From positions 4,526,001-4,590,000 of the forward strand of contig NZ_CP108776.1 of NCBI RefSeq assembly GCF_045207785.1: 64,000 bases of DNA, read 5' to 3'. A program made the position numbers and the translations under genes. This document shows, in pieces, positions 34,129 through 43,317 of the stretch (the first letter of the stretch is position 1; each line of letters opens with the position of its first letter). The notes beneath the pieces are model-generated. The model had not been told where the DNA came from. It made no database searches and saw only the letters and a list, made by a program, of their open reading frames with translations. This DNA is from Embleya sp045207785 (GTDB taxonomy: Bacteria > Actinomycetota > Actinomycetes > Streptomycetales > Streptomycetaceae).

Positions 34129-34316
34129 GCGAGTCTCGTAGGCGTGGGGTCCGGGGGTCGCTCCCGGGTTGGTGCAGTGCGAGTGTGGTGAACGGGATCC
34201 ATTTCTGAGCGAGTCTCGTAGGCGTGGGGTCCGGGGGTCGCTCCCGGGTTGGTGCAGTGCGAGTGTGGTGAACGGGATCCATTTCTGAGCGAGTCTCGTA
34301 GGCGTGGGGTCCGGGG
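34101..34316 (+). repeat. 80-bp tandem repeat, 2.7 copies
   Basis: Units at 34101-34180 and 34181-34260 are identical over 80 bp. A third copy (34261-34316) matches for 56 bp and then diverges. Each unit begins GAGTGTGGTGAACGGGATCC and includes the small membrane protein's stop codon. Each full unit also contains a short CCGGG/CCCGG hairpin. 80 is not a multiple of three, and copies two and three lie beyond the stop, so they are non-coding. The spacing is head to tail with no unique spacers, so this is not CRISPR. It is likely a local slippage or unequal-recombination product. Confidence 0.95.
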
Positions 34317-34350
34317 ATCCGTTTCCGAGGGCTCTGCACGGCGGGCTTTG

Positions 34351-34356
34351 TAGGCT
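34351..34356 (+). promoter_or_regulatory. Possible -10 of the methyltransferase gene
   Basis: TAGGCT, ending 8 nt before the ATG at 34365, with no Shine-Dalgarno sequence. The same hexamer precedes mshB and dapE at nearly the same distance. Suggests a leaderless transcript; untested. Confidence 0.45.
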
Positions 34357-34364
34357 CGTCTGCC

Positions 34365-34985
34365 ATGACCAATCGATGGCTGGCCAATACCGGTGGCACA
34401 CGTGGGCCCGAGTACGCCGAGCGGTTCCGCAGGATGGCGGCCGAAGGGCGTGACCTGCATGGCGAGGCGCGGTTCTGTGACGAGCTGCTGTCCGAGCCCG
34501 CGCGGGTGCTCGACGCCGGGTGCGGGACCGGTCGGGTCGCGATCGAGCTGGCCCGGCAGGGCCACGAGGTGGTCGGCGTCGACCTGGACGCCTCGATGCT
34601 GGCCGAGGCCGAGACCGCCGCACCCGGCCTGACCTGGGTCCTGGACGACCTCGCCGATCTGGATCCGGCCCCGCTCGGCGGGCGCGGGAGCTTCGACCTC
34701 GTGGTGGCCGCGGGCAATGTGCTGATCTTCCTGGCCCCGGGCACCGAGGCCGACGTCGTGGGCGCGCTCGCCGGCATGCTCCGACCGGGTGGGATCCTGG
34801 TCGCCGGCTTCAGCCTCACCGGCGGCCCCGGCGAGGCCGGCGCGACGCTCTCCGCCGCCGATTACGAGGCCGCCTGCGCGGCGGCCGGCCTGGTGCGCCG
34901 TACCCGGTACGCGGGCTGGGGGCGGGAGCGCTGGGTCGACGGCGGCGACTACATGGTCGCCGTGCACGCGGTTCCGGCGGTCTGA
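34365..34985 (+). CDS. Class I SAM-dependent methyltransferase
   Basis: 206 residues. Complete Rossmann-type methyltransferase core: motif I VLDAGCGTGRVAIELA (about residues 46-61), the acidic ribose-binding end of strand 2 VVGVDLDASML, and the later strand GGILVAGFSL. An N-terminal helix region (ANTGGTRGPEYAERFRRMAA) is typical of small-molecule methyltransferases. The substrate is unknown. It lies directly before mshB, 58 nt apart, and both have a TAGGCT hexamer before the start, so they may be transcribed separately. Confidence 0.85.
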   Translation: MTNRWLANTGGTRGPEYAERFRRMAAEGRDLHGEARFCDELLSEPARVLDAGCGTGRVAIELARQGHEVVGVDLDASMLAEAETAAPGLTWVLDDLADLDPAPLGGRGSFDLVVAAGNVLIFLAPGTEADVVGALAGMLRPGGILVAGFSLTGGPGEAGATLSAADYEAACAAAGLVRRTRYAGWGRERWVDGGDYMVAVHAVPAV

Positions 34986-35030
34986 ATTCCGGTCCGGGGG
35001 TCGCCCCCGGTCCGGTCCGGTCCGGCTGCG

Positions 35031-35036
35031 TAGGCT
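35031..35036 (+). promoter_or_regulatory. Possible -10 of a leaderless mshB transcript
   Basis: TAGGCT ends 7 nt before the mshB ATG at 35044; no ribosome-binding site in between. Same hexamer and spacing class as before the methyltransferase and dapE genes. Confidence 0.45.
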
Positions 35037-35043
35037 GTCGAGC

Positions 35044-35946
35044 ATGACCGAACGCACTGCCGAGACCCCGCTGCGACTGTTGCTCGTCCACGCGCACCCG
35101 GACGACGAAGTGATCAACAACGGCGCGTCCATGGCGCGCTACGCGGCCGAGGGCGTGCACGTCACGCTCGTCACCTGCACGCTCGGCGAGGAGGGCGAGA
35201 TCCTCGTCCCCGAGCTGGCCCACCTGGCCGCCGACCGCGAGGACGGGCTCGGCCCGCACCGGATGACCGAGATCGCCGACTCGATGAAGGCGCTCGGGAT
35301 CTCCGACCAGCGCTTCCTGGGCGGCCCCGGCCGCTACCGCGACTCCGGGATGATGGGCGTGCCCAGCAACGACCGGCCCGACTGCTTCTGGCGGGCCGAC
35401 GTCGACGAGGCCGCCGCGCACCTGGTGCCGATCATCCGCGAGGTGCGCCCGCAGGTGCTCGCGACCTACGACGAGCAGGGCGGCTACGGCCACCCGGACC
35501 ACATCCAGGCGCACCGCGTGGCCCTGCGCGCGGCCGAGTTGGCCGCCGACCCGACCTACGCCGAGCACGAGGGCCGGTCGTGGACCATCGCGAAGGTCTA
35601 CTACAACGTGATGCCGCGCTCGGTCCTCAAGGCCGGCATCGAACGGATGGTCGAGGCCGGCCAGGAGGTGCCGTTCACGGTCGTCGAGGTGGACGAGCTG
35701 CCGTTCGCGGTGGACGACGACCAGGTCACCACGGCCGTCGACGCCGGCGACTACGTGGCCGCGAAGTTCGACGCGCTGCGCGCCTATCCCACCCAGGTCT
35801 CGGTGGAGGAGGGCTTCTTCGCGCTGTCGAACAACATCGGCCAGAGCATCATGTCGGTGGAGCACTACCGCCTCGTCCGCGGCGAGCTCGGGCCCACCGG
35901 CCCGGACGGCCGAGAGGGCGACCTGTTCGCCGGACTGCGCCCGTAA
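35044..35946 (+). CDS. mshB: GlcNAc-inositol deacetylase MshB
   Basis: 300 residues from ATG 35044. MshB removes the acetyl group from N-acetylglucosaminyl inositol, the second recognised step of mycothiol synthesis; mycothiol is the main thiol of actinobacteria. The zinc-binding motif HAHPDDEVINNG is at about residues 16-27, and GGYGHPDHIQAHR supplies the third metal ligand (about residue 147). The LGEEGEILVPELAHL stretch is typical of MshB and the related Mca amidase. Length and the absence of an extended loop favour MshB. The neighbours, a methyltransferase and a DUF6113 membrane protein, are not known mycothiol genes. Confidence 0.93.
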   Translation: MTERTAETPLRLLLVHAHPDDEVINNGASMARYAAEGVHVTLVTCTLGEEGEILVPELAHLAADREDGLGPHRMTEIADSMKALGISDQRFLGGPGRYRDSGMMGVPSNDRPDCFWRADVDEAAAHLVPIIREVRPQVLATYDEQGGYGHPDHIQAHRVALRAAELAADPTYAEHEGRSWTIAKVYYNVMPRSVLKAGIERMVEAGQEVPFTVVEVDELPFAVDDDQVTTAVDAGDYVAAKFDALRAYPTQVSVEEGFFALSNNIGQSIMSVEHYRLVRGELGPTGPDGREGDLFAGLRP

Positions 35947-35956
35947 GGTAGCCCTC

Positions 35957-36349
35957 GTGCCAGACAAAGTCGGCCGCGTCGCGGCATACGTGATGCTGTT
36001 CCTGCTCGGCGTCGTGATCGCCTTCCTGGGGGCGTTCACCCAGGCGGCCTACCCGCCTGCCGGACTGATCGTCGCGCTCGCGGGCAGCGGCGGCCTCTTC
36101 GTCGCGGGCGGCTCGCTGCTCAAGACGAAGGCCGGGGCCGCGGTCCCGGTCGCCGGGTGGATGCTGACCGTCCTGTTCTTCGCGAGCTGGACCAAGCCGG
36201 AAGGCGACTGGATCTTCGTCAGCGGCTTCCTCTCGTACGTCTACCTGTTCGGTGGCACCATCTTCGGCGTCGCCGCAGCCACTTTCCCCTGGGGCGGCCA
36301 CAAACCCGTCCTTCTTTCGGGTGAATCGCTGAAGACGCATGCGGGATGA
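35957..36349 (+). CDS. DUF6113-type membrane protein
   Basis: 130 residues from a GTG at 35957, 10 nt after mshB. Four hydrophobic segments: VAAYVMLFLLGVVIAFLGAF, GLIVALAGSGGLFVAGGSLL, AVPVAGWMLTVLFFASW and FLSYVYLFGGTIFGVAAATF. This resembles the DUF6113 family found beside mshB in streptomycetes. No function is known. There is no ribosome-binding site, but TAAGGT, which overlaps the mshB stop codon, ends 7 nt before the GTG. That may mark an internal leaderless promoter. Confidence 0.75.
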   Translation: MPDKVGRVAAYVMLFLLGVVIAFLGAFTQAAYPPAGLIVALAGSGGLFVAGGSLLKTKAGAAVPVAGWMLTVLFFASWTKPEGDWIFVSGFLSYVYLFGGTIFGVAAATFPWGGHKPVLLSGESLKTHAG

Positions 36350-36704
36350 AGCCCTTGCACCGCCATGCTTGCCGACGGCGCATGCTTCGCGGCATGCGGC
36401 GACGCGAGGTAACGGTGTGGCAGGAGCGCAGTATTGTGTCTGGCGAGGTGCGGTGCGTGTCATGCCCTGTCCACAGGGCCGTCGCGACCGACTCCTCTAG
36501 CCCGTCGTACCGGGCAACCTCGGTGGCCGAGTTCGTCCACTCGCCTTCGGTGGGGAGCAGGAATCCCTTGAAGGCCGTGTGCACGACCCGCACGCGGCGT
36601 AGGTCAACGCACCGCCGCCGCACTTTCCTGGACACCGCCCGACCCCGGGCGGGGGCGGCCGTGCGCCGCAACGCAACCTTCAGCTGTCGGAGAGCTCGTT
36701 CTTC
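36350..36704. other. Gap between DUF6113 gene and VanW-family gene
   Basis: About 355 bp without a recognised gene. It contains GCATGC-rich short inverted repeats near 36355-36412. On the minus strand from 36593 to 36429 the frame is open with a coding-like high GC3 (reading includes GFLLPTEGEWTNSATEVARY), which could be the relic of a lost gene. Nothing else is seen. Confidence 0.4.
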
Positions 36705-39566
36705 GTGAGTAACGACCAGCCCCCCACGTCCGACGACCCGGGCGCGCAGCCGCGCCGCGACGACCTCGGCGGTGATCCGCATCCGTTCTTCGGACGGGTC
36801 GGCCGGCCGTCGCCCGCGGCGCCCGCTGCGCATGAGCGATCCGCCGCGCCCGCGTCGTCTCCCCATCCATCCCCCGATCCGTTCGGGGACGAGGACGAGT
36901 TCGCGTCGTGGTTCGACGACGAGCCGCCCCGACCCGCGCCCGTCGCGGGGCCGCCCGGGGGGTCGTCGTGGCCCAGCGCGGACGACGACGTGCCGCCCGC
37001 GGCGGAACTGCCGCGACAGGAGGAACCGCCCGTGGCGGCCAATGGTCTGCCGCTGCGCGTTCCCGGTGCGTCCGGAGCCAGGAGCCTGACGGCCGACGGC
37101 ACCGGCGGGCCCGGACCGGTGCCGTTCTCCGACGTCCCGCCGCCCCCCTTCGTGCCGATCCAGACCGGCCGGATGCAGCGATCCGAACCGCAGCATCCAC
37201 ACCAACCGCAACATCCACACCAACCGCAGCACGCCGCGCCGGTCGACCACACCGGTGGGCACGCCATGGGCACGGGCCTGGACGACGCCGGATACGGCCC
37301 GCCGCTCGCCAACGCGGCCGAGCACCCGGATCCGACCGTGCCGACCGGGCAGGGGCCCGGCGAGGCCCGGGCCGAGGGCGGCGCGCTGCCCTCCCGGGCC
37401 GGCCGCCGCCGGCTCATCGGCGGCTTCGGCACCCCCGAGGCCAACCCGGCCGCGCCGGTGCCGCCGGTCGCGGACGAGGACGCGGTCCGACAGGACACGG
37501 ACGCCGAGTCCGGCGACCAGACCATGACCACCCGGGTCAGCATCAAGATCCCGGGGTCGCGGCCGATCCCGCCCGTCGTGCTGCGCGGCCAGGCCCCGCT
37601 GCCCTCGCGCGAGGCACCGCACTGGACCCGGGACGAGGAACCCACCGGGCCGTACGAGTACCAGTCGATGCAGGAACAGGACGCCGCCGAGCACGGGTTC
37701 CCGCAGTACGGGACGACCGACGCGCACGCGGCCGCGACCGAGGCGACCGACGACGGCGACGGCCGGTCGACCGACGCGCCCCCCGCGCCGGCTCGGCCCA
37801 GGCGGCGCAAGCCGAAGGCGCTGATCGCGTGCGCGGCCGGGATCGCGGTCCTGGGCGGCGTGTACGGCGCGTCGCTGGCCTACGCGGGCGGCGGGGTGCC
37901 GCGCGGCACCTCGGTGCTCGGTGTCAACATCGGTGGTCAGTCCCGCGACGAGGCCGTCCGTACGCTCGAACAAAAGCTCGGCGACCGCACCACGAAGTCG
38001 ATGCTGCTGACGCTCGGCGGCAAGGAGCTCAAGCTCGACCCGGCCGTCGCCGGGCTGCTCCTGGACGCGCGCGCGACCGTCAGCGAGGCGTCGAAGGGCG
38101 GGATGAACCCGCTCACGTCGGTGCCGGCGATGTTCGGCAAGACCCGCGAGACGGCGCCGCGCACGGTCGTCGACCCGATCAAGCTGGGTGCCGCGCTGGA
38201 GGCGCTCGCCGCCGAGGCCGGTGGCGCGCAGAAGGACGGCGGGATCTCGTTCGCGGGCGGCAAGGCCACCGCGGTCGCGCCGGCCACGGGCAAGGTCCTC
38301 GACACCGCGGCCGCGATCAAGCTGGTCGAGGCGGCCTTCCTGCGCGGCGACGGCCCGATCGCACTGCCGACCAAGGCGGCCGATCCCAAGGTCACCCAGG
38401 CCGAAGTGGACCGCGCGATGCGCGAGTTCGCCACGCCCGCGATGTCCGGGCCGGTCACCCTCACCGCCGGCGGCAAGAACCTCAAGCTGACCCCGGCGGC
38501 GCTGGCCAAGTACCTCACGATGGTCCCGGACAACAGCGGCAGGCTGCAGCCCAAGATCGACGTGAACGGGTTGCAGGAGGAACTCGGCCAGACCTTCTCG
38601 TCGGTCGGCGACAAGCCGAAGAACGCGACGTTCAAGGTCGCGGGCAAGCTCGTGGCCGGCGCCAAGGTGACCGTCGAGCCGTCGGTGCCCGGCAAGGGCG
38701 TCTCCGGCGCGACCGCCGCCGACGCGCTGCTCACCGCGCTGCCCAAGACCTCGGGCCGCACCGCGAAGGTCACGCTCGGTCCGGTCGAGCCGGAACTGAC
38801 CACCGAGGCCGCGAACAAGCTCGGCATCACCGAGGTCATGTCGACCTACACGACGAGTTACCCGTACGCCGCGTACCGGCTGACCAACATCCACCGGGCG
38901 GCCGATCTGATCACCGGCTCGGTGATCAAGCCGGAAGAAACCTGGAGCCTGAACAAGACGGTCGGCGAGCGCACGGCGGAGAACGGCTTCGCCAAGGGCA
39001 CGATCATCAACAACGGGCGATTCCAGACCGACTTCGGCGGCGGCGTCTCGCAGGTCGCGACGACGACCTTCAACGCGGTGTTCTTCTCGGGTCTCAAGGA
39101 CGTCATGCACCGCCCGCACAGCTTCTGGATCGACCGCTACCCGGCCGGCCGCGAAGCGACCGTGGCGTGGCCCTCGCTCGACCTGCAGTTCCGGAACGAC
39201 TCCGGCAAGAATGTCTACCTGGAGTCCACGTACACCGACTCGACGGTGACCGTGACCCTGTTCGGGACGCGCAAGTTCGACGACATCAAGGCCGAGCCCG
39301 GCAGCAAGTACGACATCGTCAAGCCCAAGACGGTGGTGGACAAGTCGGCCGGCTGCGTCGAGCAGGCCGCATCCGACGGGTTCAAGATCGACGTCACCCG
39401 CGTGTTCTTCCAGAACGGCAAGGAGACCGCGCGCGAGAAGTTCCACACCAAGTACGACCCGGCAGACAAGATCACCTGTGATCGCAGCGGCGGCGCCGAG
39501 GGCGAGGGCCAGGCCCACGACTCGCCGCCGGCGGGCGGGATGCCGGTCCGCGTGTCGGACGACTAG
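36705..39566 (+). CDS. VanW-family cell-wall protein with long disordered N-terminus
   Basis: 953 residues from a GTG at 36705. Residues 1-365 are a Pro/Glu/Asp-rich, probably disordered cytoplasmic region, including an 18-bp repeat (37195-37229) encoding HPHQPQ units. A basic stop RPRRRKPK precedes one membrane helix (about 370-390, ALIACAAGIAVLGGVYGASL). Outside follow two putative peptidoglycan-binding (PG_binding_4-like) domains (about 430-550 and 560-690, RGTSVLGVNIGGQSRDEAVR and TLTAGGKNLKLTPAALAKYL). Last comes the VanW domain (about 720-860: GERTAENGFAKGTIINNGRF, DFGGGVSQVATTTFNAVFF and HSFWIDRYPAGREATV). VanW proteins accompany glycopeptide-resistance operons and spore or envelope genes; their biochemical role is unsettled. 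No van genes are nearby. Confidence 0.9.
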   Translation: MSNDQPPTSDDPGAQPRRDDLGGDPHPFFGRVGRPSPAAPAAHERSAAPASSPHPSPDPFGDEDEFASWFDDEPPRPAPVAGPPGGSSWPSADDDVPPAAELPRQEEPPVAANGLPLRVPGASGARSLTADGTGGPGPVPFSDVPPPPFVPIQTGRMQRSEPQHPHQPQHPHQPQHAAPVDHTGGHAMGTGLDDAGYGPPLANAAEHPDPTVPTGQGPGEARAEGGALPSRAGRRRLIGGFGTPEANPAAPVPPVADEDAVRQDTDAESGDQTMTTRVSIKIPGSRPIPPVVLRGQAPLPSREAPHWTRDEEPTGPYEYQSMQEQDAAEHGFPQYGTTDAHAAATEATDDGDGRSTDAPPAPARPRRRKPKALIACAAGIAVLGGVYGASLAYAGGGVPRGTSVLGVNIGGQSRDEAVRTLEQKLGDRTTKSMLLTLGGKELKLDPAVAGLLLDARATVSEASKGGMNPLTSVPAMFGKTRETAPRTVVDPIKLGAALEALAAEAGGAQKDGGISFAGGKATAVAPATGKVLDTAAAIKLVEAAFLRGDGPIALPTKAADPKVTQAEVDRAMREFATPAMSGPVTLTAGGKNLKLTPAALAKYLTMVPDNSGRLQPKIDVNGLQEELGQTFSSVGDKPKNATFKVAGKLVAGAKVTVEPSVPGKGVSGATAADALLTALPKTSGRTAKVTLGPVEPELTTEAANKLGITEVMSTYTTSYPYAAYRLTNIHRAADLITGSVIKPEETWSLNKTVGERTAENGFAKGTIINNGRFQTDFGGGVSQVATTTFNAVFFSGLKDVMHRPHSFWIDRYPAGREATVAWPSLDLQFRNDSGKNVYLESTYTDSTVTVTLFGTRKFDDIKAEPGSKYDIVKPKTVVDKSAGCVEQAASDGFKIDVTRVFFQNGKETAREKFHTKYDPADKITCDRSGGAEGEGQAHDSPPAGGMPVRVSDD

Positions 39567-39587
39567 TCGCCCTTCGCTCGCGTCCGT

Positions 39588-40301
39588 TCAGGCCCGGCCC
39601 ACGTCCCGGGCCAGGTCGAGCGCGAGGAACCGGTCCACGTGCACGAGCGCCTCGAACCGCGCGCCCGGGGACAGCTCCCGGTCGTGGGCCAAGGCGACGA
39701 GCAGTCGGATCGCCGTCGGCGTGTCCAGGTCGTCGTCGAGCGCGGCGTGGATCCGACCGAGCGCCTCGATCGGCAGCGCCGCCGACGGCGACTCGGCGCA
39801 CAGCGCGGTCAGTCGCCGCAGCTCCGCGAGCGTGTGCTCGGCCTCGGCCGCCCCCCGATAGCCCCGCTCCCCGGCTCGCAACGGCTCGTCCGCCCCGAGC
39901 GAGAGCAGGATCAGGCGCAGCGCGAGCGGGTCGTCGGGGTGCGGCACGGGACAGCGCCGAGCGGCCTCGACCACGGCCGGCGGCAGCAGCACGTGCACCC
40001 GCGCGCGCGGGCCCTCGTCGCCGGTCTCGCCGATGTACACGTCGATCGCGCCGTCCGGGGTGCCGGTGGTCGGCACCGGCATGTTGTACCGCCCGTAGCC
40101 CGCGGGGTCCGCGAGTTGGGCGCGGTAGGGCAACTGGTGGATCGTCACGGTCAGCCGGTGTCGGCCCGCGACCCGGCGGAACGTGTCGGCCACGATCGCC
40201 GCCCGCAGCGAGCGGTAGGGATAGGCGACCCGCACCCTCCTGCCGATCGACGTGCCCACGGTCTCGGACTTGCCGGTCTGTGAATCGGTCAGACGCACCA
40301 T
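39588..40301 (-). CDS. Degenerate cysteinyl-tRNA-synthetase/MshC-like protein
   Basis: 237 residues from ATG 40301. The ends read like CysRS/MshC: the start MVRLTDSQTGKSETV matches the CysRS N-terminal strand, then LRAAIVADTFRR and LTVTIHQL match the first Rossmann helix and strand. The C-terminal half (DPLALRLILLSLGADEPL, RIHAALDDDLDTPTAIRLLV and HVDRFLALDLARDVGRA) is the helical domain of actinobacterial CysRS. The zinc-ligand Cys and HIGH block between strand and helix are deleted, and the middle catalytic part with KMSKS is missing. It therefore cannot activate cysteine as a normal synthetase. Role unknown. It may be a paralogue on its way to loss or repurposed. Divergent from an ABC exporter operon. 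Confidence 0.6.
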   Translation of the reverse strand: MVRLTDSQTGKSETVGTSIGRRVRVAYPYRSLRAAIVADTFRRVAGRHRLTVTIHQLPYRAQLADPAGYGRYNMPVPTTGTPDGAIDVYIGETGDEGPRARVHVLLPPAVVEAARRCPVPHPDDPLALRLILLSLGADEPLRAGERGYRGAAEAEHTLAELRRLTALCAESPSAALPIEALGRIHAALDDDLDTPTAIRLLVALAHDRELSPGARFEALVHVDRFLALDLARDVGRA

Positions 40302-40393
40302 GCCTGCCACGGTAGGCGCCCATGACATCTGTCATGGCGCGTTCAGGAGGTTTCCCACTTCGCCGTACACCCTGCCCGAACCACTCTTGGAAC

Positions 40394-41352
<959 letters not shown>

Positions 41353-41356
<4 letters not shown>

Positions 41357-42081
41357 GAACGATGATGCGGCTCGAAGTCCTGCGGATGCTCCGCAATCGC
41401 CGGTACCTGATCTTCACGCTCGCGTACCCGGTCGCGATGTACCTGATCTTCGGCAGCCAGTCGGGCGACGTCGACGGGACCGACGTCGCCGCCTACATCA
41501 TGGTGTCGATGGCCTCGTTCGGCGCGGTCGGCGCGACGCTGAGCGCGGGGGTGCAGCGGATCGCGGCGGAGCGGCAGAGCGGGTGGACCCGGCAGCTGCG
41601 GCTGACCACGCTGACCGGTCGGCAGTACGTGCTCTCCAAGCTCGCGTCGGCGGCCGTGGTGAGCCTGCCGGCGATCCTGCTGGTGCTGGGGACCGGCTTC
41701 CTGCGCGGGGTGCGCCTGGACGCGTGGCAGTGGGCCGTGATCGTGCTCGCGCTGTGGTTCGGCTCGTTCGTGTTCGCGGTCCTGGGGATCGGGCTCGGCT
41801 ACCTGGTCGCCCCCGACTCGGCGCAGCCGGTGTTCATGCTGGTCTACCTCGGCATGGCGGTGCTCGGCGGCATGTGGGTCCCGCTCACCGGGTTCCCGCG
41901 GCTCCTGCAGGACATCGGGCACCTGATGCCGACGTACCGGCTCGGCCAACTCGGCTGGGAGGTCCTGGACGGGCGTCACCCGCAGGTGTCGGACGTCGTG
42001 GTGCTCTCGGTCTACCTGGTCGCGTTCACCGCCCTCGCGGCCTGGCGCTACCGTCGCGACGAGCAGAAGGTCGCGGCCTGA
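41353..42081 (+). CDS. ABC-2 type exporter permease
   Basis: 242 residues; the ATG overlaps the ATPase stop. Six hydrophobic segments in ABC-2 arrangement: YLIFTLAYPVAMYLIFGS, AAYIMVSMASFGAVGATLSA, AAVVSLPAILLVLGTGFL, WAVIVLALWFGSFVFAVLG, QPVFMLVYLGMAVLGGMWV and VVLSVYLVAFTALAAWRY. The segment LRMLRNRRYLIF at the N-terminus and PTYRLGQLGWEVLDG near the C-terminus are typical. Forms the exporter with the preceding ATPase. The substrate is unknown. Confidence 0.9.
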
Positions 42082-42113
42082 AGCGCGATCGATCGCACGG
42101 AGAGGCGCACGGC

Positions 42114-43307
42114 ATGGACTGGTCGGATCCGACCCGGCAGGACTCTGCGCGCGGGCGTGCGATCCGGTTGTCGTGGTCGCTGTTGTGGCTGTTCTTCCTG
42201 ACTCCCGTGGTGCACGACCTCGCGACCGGCCCCTACGGTCCGGTCCGGCTCGCGGTGGGCTCGCTCGGACTGCTGGTGGTCGTGGTCTGCTACGTGTCGC
42301 TGGTGTTCGGCGGGATCGGTTGGTTCGGGCTGTTCCGCCGGGTGGAGGGCCGGCTGCGCTCGCTGTTGGACTCCGACCGGGCACAGCAGCTGACCTGCCT
42401 GCTGCTGTGGGCGACGGCGGTCGGGCTGATCCTGACCTTCGACGACGCGTGGCTGGGGCTGATGGTCTACGTGTCGGTGTCGGTCGGGGCCGGGCTGCGC
42501 TTCCCGCTGTCGATGTGGGCGATCCTGGGGTGTGTGGCGTCCGGGGTCGGGCTCGGCCTGGTGTTGGACGCGTCCGGCGACGACGTGCTCGTGCTCGCGT
42601 TCGTCACGGTGCTCACCGGCGGTCTGATGATCGGTGTACGGCGGCTCCTGGAGACGCTCGCCGAGCTGCGCGAGGCCCGCGAGATCGTCGCGCAGCTGTC
42701 GGCGAGCGAGGAGCGCCTGCGAATGGCGCGCGACCTGCACGACGTGCTCGGCCACTCGCTGTCGTTGATCACCTTGAAGAGCGAACTCGCCGGACGGTTC
42801 CTGCCCGCCCACGTCGACCGGGTGGCCGAACAGATCGCGGACATCGAGCGGGTCAGCCGGCAGGCGCTGGTGGACGTGCGCGAGGCGGTGGGCGGCTACC
42901 GGCGGCCGACCTTCGCGGTCGAGCTGGCCGGGGCGCGGATCGCGGCCCGCGCGGTGGGCATCGAACTGACGATCCTGCCCGACCGGTGGCCGGCGTGCCC
43001 GGACCCGGAGGCCGAGAGCGTGCTCGCGTGGGCGCTGCGCGAGGCGGTCACCAACACGATGCGACACAGCGGCGCGCGGCGCTGCACGGTCGAGCTGAGC
43101 ACCGGACCGCGGTGGAGCCTGCGGATCGCGGACGACGGGCGCGGCGCGGCCGGGTGCGAGGGCAACGGATTGACCGGGTTGCGCGAGCGGCTCGCGCTCG
43201 CCGGCGGCTCCCTGGGTGTCGGGGCGTCGGAGGGCGAGCGGGGGTTCGGGTTGACCGCATCGGTCCCGGTGCTTCCCGGAAAGGACGGCCGGGACCCGAA
43301 CCGCTAA
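42114..43307 (+). CDS. Sensor histidine kinase (NarL/DesK type)
   Basis: 397 residues from ATG 42114, with GGAGAGG upstream. About five membrane helices in residues 20-175 with no large external domain, so it probably senses a signal in the membrane. A coiled linker (LLETLAELREAREIVAQL) leads to the HisKA_3 dimerisation helix with phospho-acceptor His in RMARDLHDVLGHSLSLI. The HATPase has the N box LREAVTNTMRHSGA and IADDGRGAAG with NGLTGLRERL. This is the type of kinase that often controls an adjacent ABC exporter. It lies 32 nt after the permease gene and 10 nt before its response regulator. Confidence 0.93.
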   Translation: MDWSDPTRQDSARGRAIRLSWSLLWLFFLTPVVHDLATGPYGPVRLAVGSLGLLVVVVCYVSLVFGGIGWFGLFRRVEGRLRSLLDSDRAQQLTCLLLWATAVGLILTFDDAWLGLMVYVSVSVGAGLRFPLSMWAILGCVASGVGLGLVLDASGDDVLVLAFVTVLTGGLMIGVRRLLETLAELREAREIVAQLSASEERLRMARDLHDVLGHSLSLITLKSELAGRFLPAHVDRVAEQIADIERVSRQALVDVREAVGGYRRPTFAVELAGARIAARAVGIELTILPDRWPACPDPEAESVLAWALREAVTNTMRHSGARRCTVELSTGPRWSLRIADDGRGAAGCEGNGLTGLRERLALAGGSLGVGASEGERGFGLTASVPVLPGKDGRDPNR

Positions 43308-43317
43308 CGTTCGCCCC

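Noticed and set aside
34101..34316. Repeat array as a CRISPR
   Set aside because: Units are contiguous 80-bp copies with no unique spacers and no cas genes nearby.
37195..37229. 18-bp direct repeat as a regulatory iteron
   Set aside because: It is inside the VanW-family reading frame, has a period that is a multiple of three and encodes HPHQPQ units, so it is a protein repeat.
36219..39518. Minus-strand open frame of about 1100 codons opposite the VanW-family gene
   Set aside because: Composition is Arg/Gly-rich without motifs; the plus-strand product has three recognisable domains. Only the small portion 36429-36593, which lies outside the plus-strand gene, was kept as a possible remnant.
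36705..39566. Vancomycin-resistance operon
   Set aside because: VanW-type domains are widespread; no vanH, vanA, vanX or van regulatory genes are adjacent.
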